NCBI GenBank assembly: GCA_022708025.1
Contig: JAKIZM010000012.1
Location: forward strand, 1-60,627
DNA from: Bacteroidota bacterium
GTDB taxonomy: Bacteria > Bacteroidota > Ignavibacteria > Ignavibacteriales > Ignavibacteriaceae
Direction: 5' to 3'
Length of the DNA stretch: 60,627 bases
This document shows, piece after piece, positions 1 to 7,760 of the stretch. Within the stretch, counting starts at the first letter, position 1; each line of letters opens with the position of its first letter. The translations under genes and the position numbers were made by a program. Under the pieces are notes generated by a model. That model did no database searches and was not told where the DNA came from. It worked only from the letters and a program-made list of their open reading frames with translations.

Positions 1-153
1 GGAAAGGAAATAACAACACTTGTAAATGAAGAAAAGTCAGTAGGGAGTTATGAAATTACGTTTGATGCATCAGGTTTGTCAAGCGGAATATATTTTTACA
101 AGTTGTCAGCCGATAACTTCCAGCAAACGAAAAAAATGATTCTGCTTAAGTAA
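1..153 (+). CDS. 3' end of a T9SS type A cargo protein (cut by window edge)
   Basis: The reading frame is open from base 1 to the TAA at 151-153 and encodes the last 50 residues of a T9SS type A sorting domain: a TLVNEEKS turn, an SSGIYFYKL strand and the terminal KKMILLK. This tail directs export through the type IX secretion system and anchoring or release at the cell surface. The start and passenger domain lie outside the window, so the protein's function cannot be stated. The tail matches residues 412-461 of the next gene exactly at protein level, and the DNA differs only by four synonymous changes near the end. The two genes are therefore tandem paralogues or were homogenised by conversion. 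Confidence 0.85.
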   Translation, partial: GKEITTLVNEEKSVGSYEITFDASGLSSGIYFYKLSADNFQQTKKMILLK

Positions 154-470
154 GCATATTAATATTTAACCTATAAAGGACGGTTTTTTGCCATCCTTTT
201 TTTTAAAAGTAAATTTAAGCTTAGATACGCAAAAACAGCTTTTATAGGTTAAATGTGGTTTAATTTTTTAATAAAGTAGTATTTATTAACTAACTTAAAT
301 AAGGTTCTCTTGACAATGAAGAAAATTTATTGTTAGTTTGATTAAGAACTTTTAAACTTCGCGAACACAAGGGAGACTCCAAAGATTTTCTTATTAAGTT
401 CTGCTTCACAATACTCACACGAAGCTTAAGGTTCCAGTATGTTTTTTTAATATAATACAAAAGGTGCTCT
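154..470. other. 317-base intergenic region between two T9SS cargo genes
   Basis: This region holds the terminator at 175-199 and a near-perfect 15-base inverted repeat (165-179 against 239-253, core AACCTATAAA / TTTATAGGTT) that brackets the terminator. The rest is AT-rich and presumably contains the promoter of the next gene, but I cannot point to convincing -33/-7 boxes. The minus-strand open frame at 290-505 has no recognisable features. Confidence 0.5.
175..199 (+). terminator. intrinsic terminator after the truncated T9SS gene
   Basis: A 9-bp stem (AAAGGACGG with CCATCCTTT, one mismatch) is followed by a run of T residues, 22 bases after the stop codon. The equivalent hairpin follows the paralogous gene at 1878-1902 with perfect pairing. 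Confidence 0.7.
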
Positions 471-1856
471 ATGAAAACATTATCAAAAGTTTCATTTGTT
501 GTCATCTTATTGTTTTCCCTTCAAATATTACCGCAGACAGACAGTAAATCTCAATTCTTTTTTGAAAAACAACTTAAAGAAAGAATCAATTACAACATAC
601 AACCTTATGAACATTTAAAAGAAGGTTTACAAATAACAGATTCCAGTAATTCAGAGATCAGATCAATAATAAATAAAAATGTGCTTGATAATGGATCCCT
701 TTTATATGAAACAATAGAACAAATTTGGGAAGATTCTAATTGGCAGAATATATGGAAATATACTAACACCTATGATTCAAACAATAATTTAATTGAACAA
801 CTAGTTCTAAAAGGGAGTGGGATTACTTGGATGTATAATTCAAAGAATACTTATACCTATGATTCAAATAATAATTTGATTGAAAAGATATGGCTAGTCT
901 GGGCTGCTCCTAATTGGCTGAATGTATGGAAAAATATTTTTGCCTATGATTCAAATAATAATTTAATTGAATATTTATGGCAAAGGTGGGAAGGTTCTAA
1001 CTGGCTGAATTATGACAGAATTATTTATGTCTATGATTATAATAATAATTTGATTGAAAATTTAAGCCGACACTGGGAAGGTTCTAATTGGAAGAATTTT
1101 TGGAGAGAAACTTTTACCTATGATTCAAATAATAATTTGGTTGAACTTTTAAGCCAACGTTGGGAACGTTCTAATTGGGAGAATGTTTGGAGGGAAACTT
1201 ATACCTATGATTTAAACGGTAATTTAATTGAAACGATATATCAAATCTGGGTTGATCCAAATTGGATGAATTATTCGAAAGGTAATTATACCTATGATTC
1301 AAATAATAATTTGATTGAAGAGATATCCCAAAACTGGTATGGCTCTAATTGGGTGAATTCTTCGAAAAGCACTTATACCTACGATTCAAATAATAATTTG
1401 ATTGAAATTTTATCGGAAAACTGGGAAGTTTTCAATTGGGTGAATTTCCGGAAGTATACTCGTATCTATGATTCAAATAATAATTTGATTGAAACAATAA
1501 CTCAATATTGGAATGATTCCAATTGGATAAATGACGGTAGAGTTTTGTATTCATACTCACCAACAGATGTTGAAGAACTTCCGGGTGAAATTAAAACTTA
1601 CAGCTTATCTAATAACTATCCGAATCCATTTAATCCCTCGACAACGATTAAATATCAAATCCCAAAATCAGGACTTGTTACACTTAAAGTATATAATGTT
1701 TTAGGAAAGGAAATAACAACACTTGTAAATGAAGAAAAGTCAGTAGGGAGTTATGAAATTACGTTTGATGCATCAGGTTTGTCAAGCGGAATATATTTTT
1801 ACAAGTTGTCAGCCGATAACTTCCAGCAGACAAAGAAGATGATTCTGCTTAAGTAA
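471..1856 (+). CDS. secreted YD-like repeat protein with T9SS type A sorting domain
   Basis: This is a 461-residue exported protein. Residues 1-22 form a signal peptide (hydrophobic SFVVILLFSLQIL core). Residues 80-369 are ten tandem 29-residue units with a consensus of W-x-GSNW-x-N followed by YTYDSNNNLIE; the sixth copy has the classical YD-repeat form YDLNGNLIE. Residues about 380-461 are the T9SS type A sorting domain, beginning with YPNPFNPST and ending KMILLK. YD repeats in Rhs/teneurin proteins build beta-rich shells, but no Rhs core or toxin domain is present, so a surface-displayed fibrous or adhesive role is only inference. The ATG at 471 gives a perfect signal peptide. The gene sits alone between terminators. 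Confidence 0.85.
   Translation: MKTLSKVSFVVILLFSLQILPQTDSKSQFFFEKQLKERINYNIQPYEHLKEGLQITDSSNSEIRSIINKNVLDNGSLLYETIEQIWEDSNWQNIWKYTNTYDSNNNLIEQLVLKGSGITWMYNSKNTYTYDSNNNLIEKIWLVWAAPNWLNVWKNIFAYDSNNNLIEYLWQRWEGSNWLNYDRIIYVYDYNNNLIENLSRHWEGSNWKNFWRETFTYDSNNNLVELLSQRWERSNWENVWRETYTYDLNGNLIETIYQIWVDPNWMNYSKGNYTYDSNNNLIEEISQNWYGSNWVNSSKSTYTYDSNNNLIEILSENWEVFNWVNFRKYTRIYDSNNNLIETITQYWNDSNWINDGRVLYSYSPTDVEELPGEIKTYSLSNNYPNPFNPSTTIKYQIPKSGLVTLKVYNVLGKEITTLVNEEKSVGSYEITFDASGLSSGIYFYKLSADNFQQTKKMILLK
708..1577 (+). repeat. ten tandem 87-bp coding repeats
   Basis: Ten in-frame copies of an 87-bp unit encode the 29-residue YD-like repeats. The best conserved DNA is the part coding YDSNNNLIE. The W/NW half is more variable, and the last copy has lost the NNNLI motif. 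The units are contiguous without spacers, so this is not a CRISPR array. Confidence 0.9.
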
Positions 1857-1890
1857 GCATATTAATATTTAACCTATAAAGGACGGTTTT
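1704..1890 (+). repeat. second copy of the 187-bp direct repeat at 1-187
   Basis: Positions 1704-1890 match 1-187 at a constant offset of 1703 bases. I count four differences, all synonymous and clustered at 1826-1839. The match spans the sorting domain, the stop codon and the left arm of the terminator, then ends. Confidence 0.95.
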
Positions 1891-1902
1891 AAGCCGTCCT
1901 TT
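1878..1902 (+). terminator. intrinsic terminator after the YD-repeat gene
   Basis: A perfect 9-bp stem (AAAGGACGG / CCGTCCTTT) with a 7-base loop follows the stop codon by 21 bases. It separates this gene from the Bat operon. Confidence 0.8.
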
Positions 1903-2006
1903 TGTATTTTAAAGCAAACCTGATTTCTTGTAAAAACAATGCAACATTTATAAGTTTGCCAGCGTCTAATCAAAATTAAATTCAAGTGTTTAAAATAAAC
2001 TAATTT

Positions 2007-2012
2007 AAGAGG
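2007..2012 (+). promoter_or_regulatory. Shine-Dalgarno that supports a TTG start
   Basis: AAGAGG lies 7 bases upstream of the TTG at 2020. The next in-frame start codons have no comparable site, so the TTG is taken as the start of the MoxR gene. Confidence 0.6.
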
Positions 2013-2019
2013 TAATCAG

Positions 2020-3027
2020 TTGGATATAGTTGCATTGAATGAAAAGATAAAACAAGAAAGCGCATTTATTGATTTGCTGTTAAGTGAAATCAGTAAAGTA
2101 ATTGTCGGACAAAAAGCTATGGTTGAAAGGCTTATTATCGGACTTCTTGGAAATGGACATGTTTTGTTGGAAGGTGTTCCGGGTTTAGCAAAAACTTTAG
2201 CCATTAAAACCCTGGCTCAGGCGATGCAGGCAAAATTTCAGAGAATTCAATTTACACCCGATTTACTTCCTGCAGATTTAATCGGCACACAAATCTATAA
2301 TCAGAAAGAAGGAAATTTCTTTATAAGAAAAGGTCCTATCTTTTCAAATTTTATTCTTGCCGATGAAATTAACCGTGCGCCTGCAAAAGTTCAAAGTGCT
2401 CTTCTTGAAGCAATGCAGGAAAGACAGATTACAATCGGAGAAACTACTTTTAAACTTGATGAACCATTTTTAGTTCTTGCAACACAAAATCCGATTGAAC
2501 AGGAAGGAACATATCCGTTACCCGAAGCTCAGGTTGACCGGTTTATGCTAAAGATAAAAATTACATATCCTGAAAGAGCAGAAGAGCTTTCTATAATGCG
2601 TCAGAATATGGATTTGATTGAGCCGATGGTAAGTCCGGTTATCTCCCCGAAAGAAATTATGAAGGCAAGATATTTATTAAATGAAGTATATCTTGATGAG
2701 AAGATTGAGAAATATATTCTCGATATAGTTTTTGCTACTAGAGAACCAAAAAAATATAATCTTAAGTTTAAAAAAGATGATAAGGAGTATGAGCTAGGTG
2801 ATTTAATCAGTTATGGTGCTTCACCTCGTGCTACAATAAATCTTGCAATAGGTGCGAAAGCAATGGCGTTTATTAAACGAAGGGGCTACGTGATTCCGGA
2901 AGATGTAAGAGCAATATGTTTTGATGTTTTAAGACATCGTATTGCTGTTACTTATGAAGCAGAAGCAGAAGAAATAACTTCTGAATCAATAATTAGTGAA
3001 ATATTAAATAAAGTGGAAGTTCCTTGA
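2020..3027 (+). CDS. MoxR-family AAA+ ATPase
   Basis: This is a 335-residue cytoplasmic AAA+ ATPase of the MoxR family. It shows Walker A GVPGLAKT at residues 52-59, Walker B FILADEINRAP at 111-121, and a sensor region ATQNPIEQEGTYPLPEAQ near 155-172 followed by the arginine-finger area. MoxR ATPases act as chaperone-like partners of von Willebrand A (VWA) proteins, and the gene is followed by a DUF58 protein and BatA/BatB, which have that fold. It is first in the operon ending at 10320. The start is a TTG with a good upstream AAGAGG. Length is typical for the family. The client protein and the metal or cofactor involved cannot be inferred from sequence. Confidence 0.93.
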   Translation: MDIVALNEKIKQESAFIDLLLSEISKVIVGQKAMVERLIIGLLGNGHVLLEGVPGLAKTLAIKTLAQAMQAKFQRIQFTPDLLPADLIGTQIYNQKEGNFFIRKGPIFSNFILADEINRAPAKVQSALLEAMQERQITIGETTFKLDEPFLVLATQNPIEQEGTYPLPEAQVDRFMLKIKITYPERAEELSIMRQNMDLIEPMVSPVISPKEIMKARYLLNEVYLDEKIEKYILDIVFATREPKKYNLKFKKDDKEYELGDLISYGASPRATINLAIGAKAMAFIKRRGYVIPEDVRAICFDVLRHRIAVTYEAEAEEITSESIISEILNKVEVP

Positions 3028-3057
3028 TAGACTGAATGTTCATAAAAATTTTAACAT

Positions 3058-4044
3058 ATGTATAATTTTTTACAAAAAATTATTTCTAAGATCAAACTCG
3101 TTTGGGAATGGATTAAAAGATTATTTCAATTTACCAAACCGACCAAGACTGTTGTTAAATCAAAACCAGATCTGACGAAAGGACTGCTAAAACAAGTTAG
3201 ACAAATAGAAATAATAACAAAAGGACTTGTCAATCATATTTTTTCCGGCGAATACCATTCTGTGTTCAAAGGACGCGGTATGGAATTTTCTGAAGTACGT
3301 GAATATCAGTTTGGCGATGATATCAGAAATATTGATTGGAATGTTACAGCACGTTTTGGTCATCCTTATATAAAGATATTTGAAGAAGAACGTGAACTGA
3401 CTGTTATCTTGATGGTTGATCTTAGCGGCTCTTTAATGTTTGGCTCTGTAAGTAAAACCAAGCAAAGAATTGCAGCAGAACTCAGTGCTATTCTTGCTTT
3501 TTCAGCATTAAAAAACAACGATAAAGTCGGATTGATTTTATTTACAGATAAGATTGAAAAATTTGTCCCGCCTAGAAAAGGAAAAAAGCACGTTTTAAGA
3601 ATTATCCGTGAAGTATTATCATTTGAACCTGAAGGTAAATCTACCAATCTCAAAGGTGCGTTAGAATTTATGAACAATGCAATAAAGAAAAAGTCAATTG
3701 CATTTCTGATTTCTGATTTTATTGATGAAGGATATGAAAAAATTCTAAGGATTGTAGGGCGTAAACACGATCTTATAGGTATTGTACTGGAAGACAAACG
3801 CGAAAAAGAAATTCCGAATATCGGGATGATTAAGATAAGTGATTCTGAAAATGGTAATGAAAGATGGATTGATACTGGTTCAAGAAGAGTAAGAACAATG
3901 ATATTAAATGAGCGTTTGGAAAATGAGAAACAAAGAGATTCGGTTTTTATTAAAAGCGGATTGGATAAAATTGAAGTAACTACTGATGCAAATTATATTC
4001 AGCCTTTAGTACAGTTTTTCAGAAGGCGTGCAAAGAAATGGTAA
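3058..4044 (+). CDS. DUF58 domain protein (VWA-like)
   Basis: This 328-residue protein has the DUF58 signature GRGMEFSEVREYQFGDD at residues 72-88, followed by IRNIDWNVTAR. A VWA-type metal site DLSGS lies at 121-125. DUF58 proteins usually pair with MoxR ATPases, and this one starts 30 bases after the moxR stop. Residues 1-38 form a basic, aromatic extension that could sit at the membrane surface; no full membrane segment is evident. Its last seven bases overlap the next gene. Its biochemical role is unknown, but it is an accepted component of MoxR/Bat systems implicated in stress or oxygen tolerance. Confidence 0.9.
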   Translation: MYNFLQKIISKIKLVWEWIKRLFQFTKPTKTVVKSKPDLTKGLLKQVRQIEIITKGLVNHIFSGEYHSVFKGRGMEFSEVREYQFGDDIRNIDWNVTARFGHPYIKIFEEERELTVILMVDLSGSLMFGSVSKTKQRIAAELSAILAFSALKNNDKVGLILFTDKIEKFVPPRKGKKHVLRIIREVLSFEPEGKSTNLKGALEFMNNAIKKKSIAFLISDFIDEGYEKILRIVGRKHDLIGIVLEDKREKEIPNIGMIKISDSENGNERWIDTGSRRVRTMILNERLENEKQRDSVFIKSGLDKIEVTTDANYIQPLVQFFRRRAKKW

Positions 4045-4985
4045 ACAGACTTTTTTTCTTATACATATTTTTTGCTTTCTTATATCCCTCTTATGCTCAG
4101 GAGATTACTGCAACTGCTTCAACAGATACTAGTGATTATCTTATTGGTGATTATATAAAGTATTCGCTGATTATTACAATGGATAATGATGTTTATATTA
4201 TCAATCCGTTTTTCAGAGATACATTAAAAAATGTTGATGTTATTTCGATTGATGGACCAAATGTAGAAGAATCCGAAACACAGAAGACGGTTAAGTATTT
4301 AACAATACTTTCATTGTTCGATTCCGCAGCAGTAACAATTCCTCCTATCAGAGTGGAATATCGAGTACAAAATGATACTACTTTAAAATTTGTAGAATCA
4401 AATCCTGTGTCGTTTAATGTTCACAGAATAAATGTATCAGTTGAAGAAGAAATAAAAGATATTAAACCGCCCGTCCGTTTATTCGATTATTATTTTCTTA
4501 TTTATGTTTTTATCGGGCTGATTGTTTTATCATTACTGGTTTATTACTTTATCTGGCGTAAGTACTTCAAAGGGAAAAAAGAAATAAAAGTTTTGACTAA
4601 GGAAGAAAAAATTCCGGCTTATCAATTAGCGTTGAAACAACTGGAACAACTTGAAAAAGAACAGCTTTGGCAAAACGGTCATATTAAAGAATATCACTCA
4701 AGAATAACAGAAATCATACGTGAATATTTCGAAAAGCAATTTGGTTTACCTGCGCTTGAAAGAACTACTACAGAATCTCTTTTGCTTCTTAGAAAGCATC
4801 GTCAGGGTATTAAAATATCTGATATTACAGAACAGTTTTTAAACTATGCCGATCTTGTAAAGTTTGCGAAATATATTCCGATGGAAACCGTAAATCTTGA
4901 AATGATGAGTCAGGCAAAAAGTATTGTTAAGAAAACCACAGATCCTGATCAGAGCGAAAAAATGGAGGCAGAAAATGTTCACTAA
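4038..4985 (+). CDS. small BatD-like membrane protein
   Basis: This 315-residue protein has a signal peptide (residues 1-20, ending YPSYAQ), a periplasmic beta-rich domain to about 145, one membrane segment at 152-173 (YFLIYVFIGLIVLSLLVYYF) and a cytoplasmic helical tail. The tail pattern Y-x2-I-x6-Y-x4-F, with a later P and T, resembles the C-terminal tail of BatD in the same operon, so I read it as a shortened BatD relative. It overlaps DUF58 by 7 bases and batA by 11, implying translational coupling. A role in assembling the VWA proteins is inference. Confidence 0.7.
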   Translation: MVNRLFFLYIFFAFLYPSYAQEITATASTDTSDYLIGDYIKYSLIITMDNDVYIINPFFRDTLKNVDVISIDGPNVEESETQKTVKYLTILSLFDSAAVTIPPIRVEYRVQNDTTLKFVESNPVSFNVHRINVSVEEEIKDIKPPVRLFDYYFLIYVFIGLIVLSLLVYYFIWRKYFKGKKEIKVLTKEEKIPAYQLALKQLEQLEKEQLWQNGHIKEYHSRITEIIREYFEKQFGLPALERTTTESLLLLRKHRQGIKISDITEQFLNYADLVKFAKYIPMETVNLEMMSQAKSIVKKTTDPDQSEKMEAENVH

Positions 4986-5970
4986 TATATCATTCGCTTA
5001 TTCCTGGGTTTTATATTTTCTACTGATTATACCTTTGCTTATTGTCTGGTATTTCTGGTATGGTAAAAAAAAGCAATCAGCTATATCATATTCATCCATA
5101 AAAATATTAGAGAACGCTCCATCCACAATTAGAATAAGATTAAGACATTTACCTTTTTTACTTAGGATGATTGCTCTTGCAGCATTAATTATTGCACTTG
5201 CAAGACCTCAGAACTTTACAGCAGGTCATAATATTAGTGCAGAAGGAATAGATATTTCAATAGTACTTGATATCTCAGGCAGTATGCTTGCAGAAGATTT
5301 TAAACCAAACAGGTTAGAGGCTGCAAAGAAAGTAATTGATAATTTTATCCAAGGGCGTACTAACGACAGGATTGGTTTGGTAATTTTTTCAAGAGAAGCT
5401 TTTACACAATGTCCGCTAACTATTGATTATTCGGTGCTGAGAAATTTGTTAAGTGATATAAAAACAGGTATGATAGAAAATGGAACTGCAATCGGTAATG
5501 GGATTGCTAACGGAATAAACAGATTAAAAGACAGTGATGCTAAAAGTAAAGTATTAATTCTACTTACGGACGGTGTAAATAATGCAGGCGAGGTTGATCC
5601 TGTTTCTGCTGCTGAAATTGCTGCGTCATTTGGTATCAGGATTTATACAATTGGAGTCGGAACTCGTGGCGAAGCACCTTATCCGGAACAAACACTACTT
5701 GGAATACGTTATCAAATGGTTCCGGTTGAAATTGATGAAGCTATATTAAAAAAGATTGCGGAATTAACAGGCGGTGAATATTTCAGAGCTACAAACAACA
5801 AAACCCTACAGGATATTTATGAAAGAATTGACAAGATGGAAAAAACAAAAATTGAAATAACATCTTTCAGAAATGCGCAGGAATTATTTGCTCCCTGGCT
5901 TTTAATAGGTTTTTCATTAATCTTATTGGAACTTCTTGCTTCTAAAACAATATTAAGGAAACTTCCATAA
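4975..5970 (+). CDS. batA: BatA, VWA-domain membrane protein
   Basis: With the ATG at 4975 the protein is 331 residues. An upstream in-frame start at 4924 would add 17 charged residues and lacks a ribosome site, whereas GGAGG lies just before 4975. Membrane helices are seen at about 9-28, 60-77 and near 304-322. Between the last two lies a VWA domain with the metal-binding DISGS at 99-103 and the downstream threonine and aspartate region (ILLTDGVNN). BatA is a membrane-anchored VWA protein of the Bacteroides aerotolerance type, with the domain facing the periplasm. Its partners are BatB and the MoxR ATPase. The stop overlaps the batB start (TAATG). Confidence 0.92.
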   Translation: MFTNISFAYSWVLYFLLIIPLLIVWYFWYGKKKQSAISYSSIKILENAPSTIRIRLRHLPFLLRMIALAALIIALARPQNFTAGHNISAEGIDISIVLDISGSMLAEDFKPNRLEAAKKVIDNFIQGRTNDRIGLVIFSREAFTQCPLTIDYSVLRNLLSDIKTGMIENGTAIGNGIANGINRLKDSDAKSKVLILLTDGVNNAGEVDPVSAAEIAASFGIRIYTIGVGTRGEAPYPEQTLLGIRYQMVPVEIDEAILKKIAELTGGEYFRATNNKTLQDIYERIDKMEKTKIEITSFRNAQELFAPWLLIGFSLILLELLASKTILRKLP

Positions 5971-7010
5971 TGTTCAGATTTGCTAATCCCGAATACTTAA
6001 TTGCATTATGGCTGATACCGGCTTTGATCTTTCTGTTTATAATATTTAACCGTAACAGAAAACGGCTGCTGGAAAAATTTGCTGATAAAGAAATCCATAA
6101 AGTTATTTTCTATTCTTTCAGCAGTGCAAAAACAAAATTAAAATTTGCAATAATTCTGGTTGTTCTTTCTTTGCTTATAATTGTCTTTGCCAATCCGCAG
6201 GTTGGAACTAAAATGACAGAAGTTAAACAAACCGGCATTGATGTGTATATTTTGCTGGATGTTTCTAGGAGTATGGCAGCAGAAGATATTAAGCCAAACA
6301 GACTTGAAAAAGCTAAATATCAGATTTCAAATCTTATTCAAAAACTCAGAGGTGATAGAATAGGCTTAATTGTTTTTTCGGGTGAAGCTTATATCCAATT
6401 TCCGCTGACAACCGATTATTCGGCAGCAAATCTTTTTTTATCGGCAGTTGACTTTAACTCAGTTCCGCAACCGGGCACTGCAATTGCTTCTGCAATAAAT
6501 ATGGGTGTACAATCATTTGATTCTGCATCAACAGATAAAGCGATAATTTTGATTACTGATGGAGAAGATCACGAAGGTGATATAGATGCAGCAATTAAAA
6601 AAGCAGTTGAGAAAGGAATAAAAATATATACCATAGGTTTAGGTTCGCCGGATGGTCTTCCGATTCCGATATATGATAATCGTGGCAATCAGATTGGATA
6701 TAAAAAGGATAATGCAGGGCAAACTGTTTTAACGAAACTGAATGAAGATATATTAGAAAAAATTGCCGATAAGGGTAATGGAAAATATTATCGCGGAAAT
6801 AATTATGAAGATTATCTTGATAAAATTTATAATGATTTATCCGCTCTTGAAAAAGCTGAGTTTGGTGTAAAAAAGGTTACTGATTACGAAGACAGATTTT
6901 ATTACTTTTTAATTCCGGCAATAATTCTTTTAGTAATTGAGTTATTTATAACAGATAAACGATCGCCGTTTTTTACAAGATTGAACAAAAAACTCGGCAT
7001 CGAGGTTTAA
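5970..7010 (+). CDS. batB: BatB, VWA-domain membrane protein
   Basis: This 346-residue paralogue of BatA has the same plan: membrane helices at about 8-26, 57-75 and 311-328 around a VWA domain. The metal site is DVSRS at 97-101, keeping the DxSxS pattern although the middle residue is Arg rather than Gly as in BatA. The ILITDGEDHEGD motif supplies the later metal-site acidic residues. The start codon shares a base with the batA stop. BatA and BatB are thought to form a heteromeric membrane complex in aerotolerance operons; that is family knowledge, not visible here. Confidence 0.92.
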   Translation: MFRFANPEYLIALWLIPALIFLFIIFNRNRKRLLEKFADKEIHKVIFYSFSSAKTKLKFAIILVVLSLLIIVFANPQVGTKMTEVKQTGIDVYILLDVSRSMAAEDIKPNRLEKAKYQISNLIQKLRGDRIGLIVFSGEAYIQFPLTTDYSAANLFLSAVDFNSVPQPGTAIASAINMGVQSFDSASTDKAIILITDGEDHEGDIDAAIKKAVEKGIKIYTIGLGSPDGLPIPIYDNRGNQIGYKKDNAGQTVLTKLNEDILEKIADKGNGKYYRGNNYEDYLDKIYNDLSALEKAEFGVKKVTDYEDRFYYFLIPAIILLVIELFITDKRSPFFTRLNKKLGIEV

Positions 7011-7016
7011 GAAAAT

Positions 7017-7760
7017 ATGAAATATTTTAATTCTAAAATTATATTGATATTAATAGCTGTAATTAGTTGTAACGGATTTGCACAATCTGACCGCAGCACT
7101 CTTAATAAAGGTGTAGATAAATACGAAGAAAAAAAGTTTGTTGACGCCGAAGTTGATTTTAAAAAAGTTGTTGAAAAGTCACCGAAAAGTTTTGAAGCAA
7201 ATTTTAATCTTGGTGATTCATATTACAAACAAGGTAAATATGAAGATGCAATAAAGTCTTTTCAAAGTGCTTTGGAAAGTGCCAAAGATAATGATAGAAA
7301 AGCAAAAGTTTATCATAACATCGGTAATTCATTATTAAAATCTGATAAAGTTGAACAAAGTGTTGAGGCATATAAAACTGCTCTTAAATATAATCCAAAT
7401 GATAATGATACAAAGTATAATTTATCTTATGCTTTAGAACTGCTGAAGAATAAAGATAAGAATCAGCAAAACAAGAATGATCAGAACAAAAAAGACCAGG
7501 ATAAACAAAATCAGAATCAGGATAAGAATCAGGACCAGCAATCTCAGGAACAGAATAAACAGGATCAGCAGCAATCTCAGCCTAAAGATCAGGAAGCAAA
7601 GCAGGATAATACAAAGCAGCAGCCACAGCCGAAAGAAGAAAAAATATCTAAAGAAGAAGCTCAGAGAATTCTTGATGCATTAAAGAACAATGAAAAAGAT
7701 CTGCAAAAGCAGATTAGAAAAAGAAGTGGTCAAATCAAAAAAACAGATAAAGACTGGTAA
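7017..7760 (+). CDS. batC: BatC, TPR protein with Gln/Lys-rich tail
   Basis: This 247-residue exported protein begins with a signal peptide (residues 1-22, ending NGFAQ) followed by about three to four tetratricopeptide repeats at 26-145, for example FEANFNLGDSYYKQGKYEDA. Residues 147-205 are a low-complexity stretch made almost entirely of Q, N, K and D, then a helical end with ILDALKNNEKDLQKQ. Proteins of this build occupy the BatC position in Bacteroidota aerotolerance operons and probably scaffold periplasmic parts of the complex. It starts 6 bases after batB and its stop overlaps the batD start as TAATG. Confidence 0.88.
   Translation: MKYFNSKIILILIAVISCNGFAQSDRSTLNKGVDKYEEKKFVDAEVDFKKVVEKSPKSFEANFNLGDSYYKQGKYEDAIKSFQSALESAKDNDRKAKVYHNIGNSLLKSDKVEQSVEAYKTALKYNPNDNDTKYNLSYALELLKNKDKNQQNKNDQNKKDQDKQNQNQDKNQDQQSQEQNKQDQQQSQPKDQEAKQDNTKQQPQPKEEKISKEEAQRILDALKNNEKDLQKQIRKRSGQIKKTDKDW

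Noticed and set aside
290..505. Minus-strand open frame of 71 codons between the T9SS genes
   Set aside because: It overlaps the start of the repeat gene at 471, has no recognisable domain or ribosome site, and lies in AT-rich promoter DNA.
708..1577. Possible CRISPR-like array because of regular repeats
   Set aside because: The 87-bp units are contiguous, in frame, have no spacers and encode a protein with signal peptide and sorting domain.
471..1856. Rhs/contact-dependent toxin
   Set aside because: No Rhs core (PxxxxDPxG), no C-terminal toxin and no immunity gene; the C-terminus is a T9SS sorting domain.
4924..4974. Upstream start for batA
   Set aside because: The 17 extra residues are charged, lie inside the preceding gene and lack a ribosome site, while GGAGG precedes the ATG at 4975.
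7477..7683. Open frame inside the batC low-complexity region
   Set aside because: It is a frame shadow of the Gln/Lys-rich tail; its Arg/Ile-rich translation has no homology to anything recognisable.
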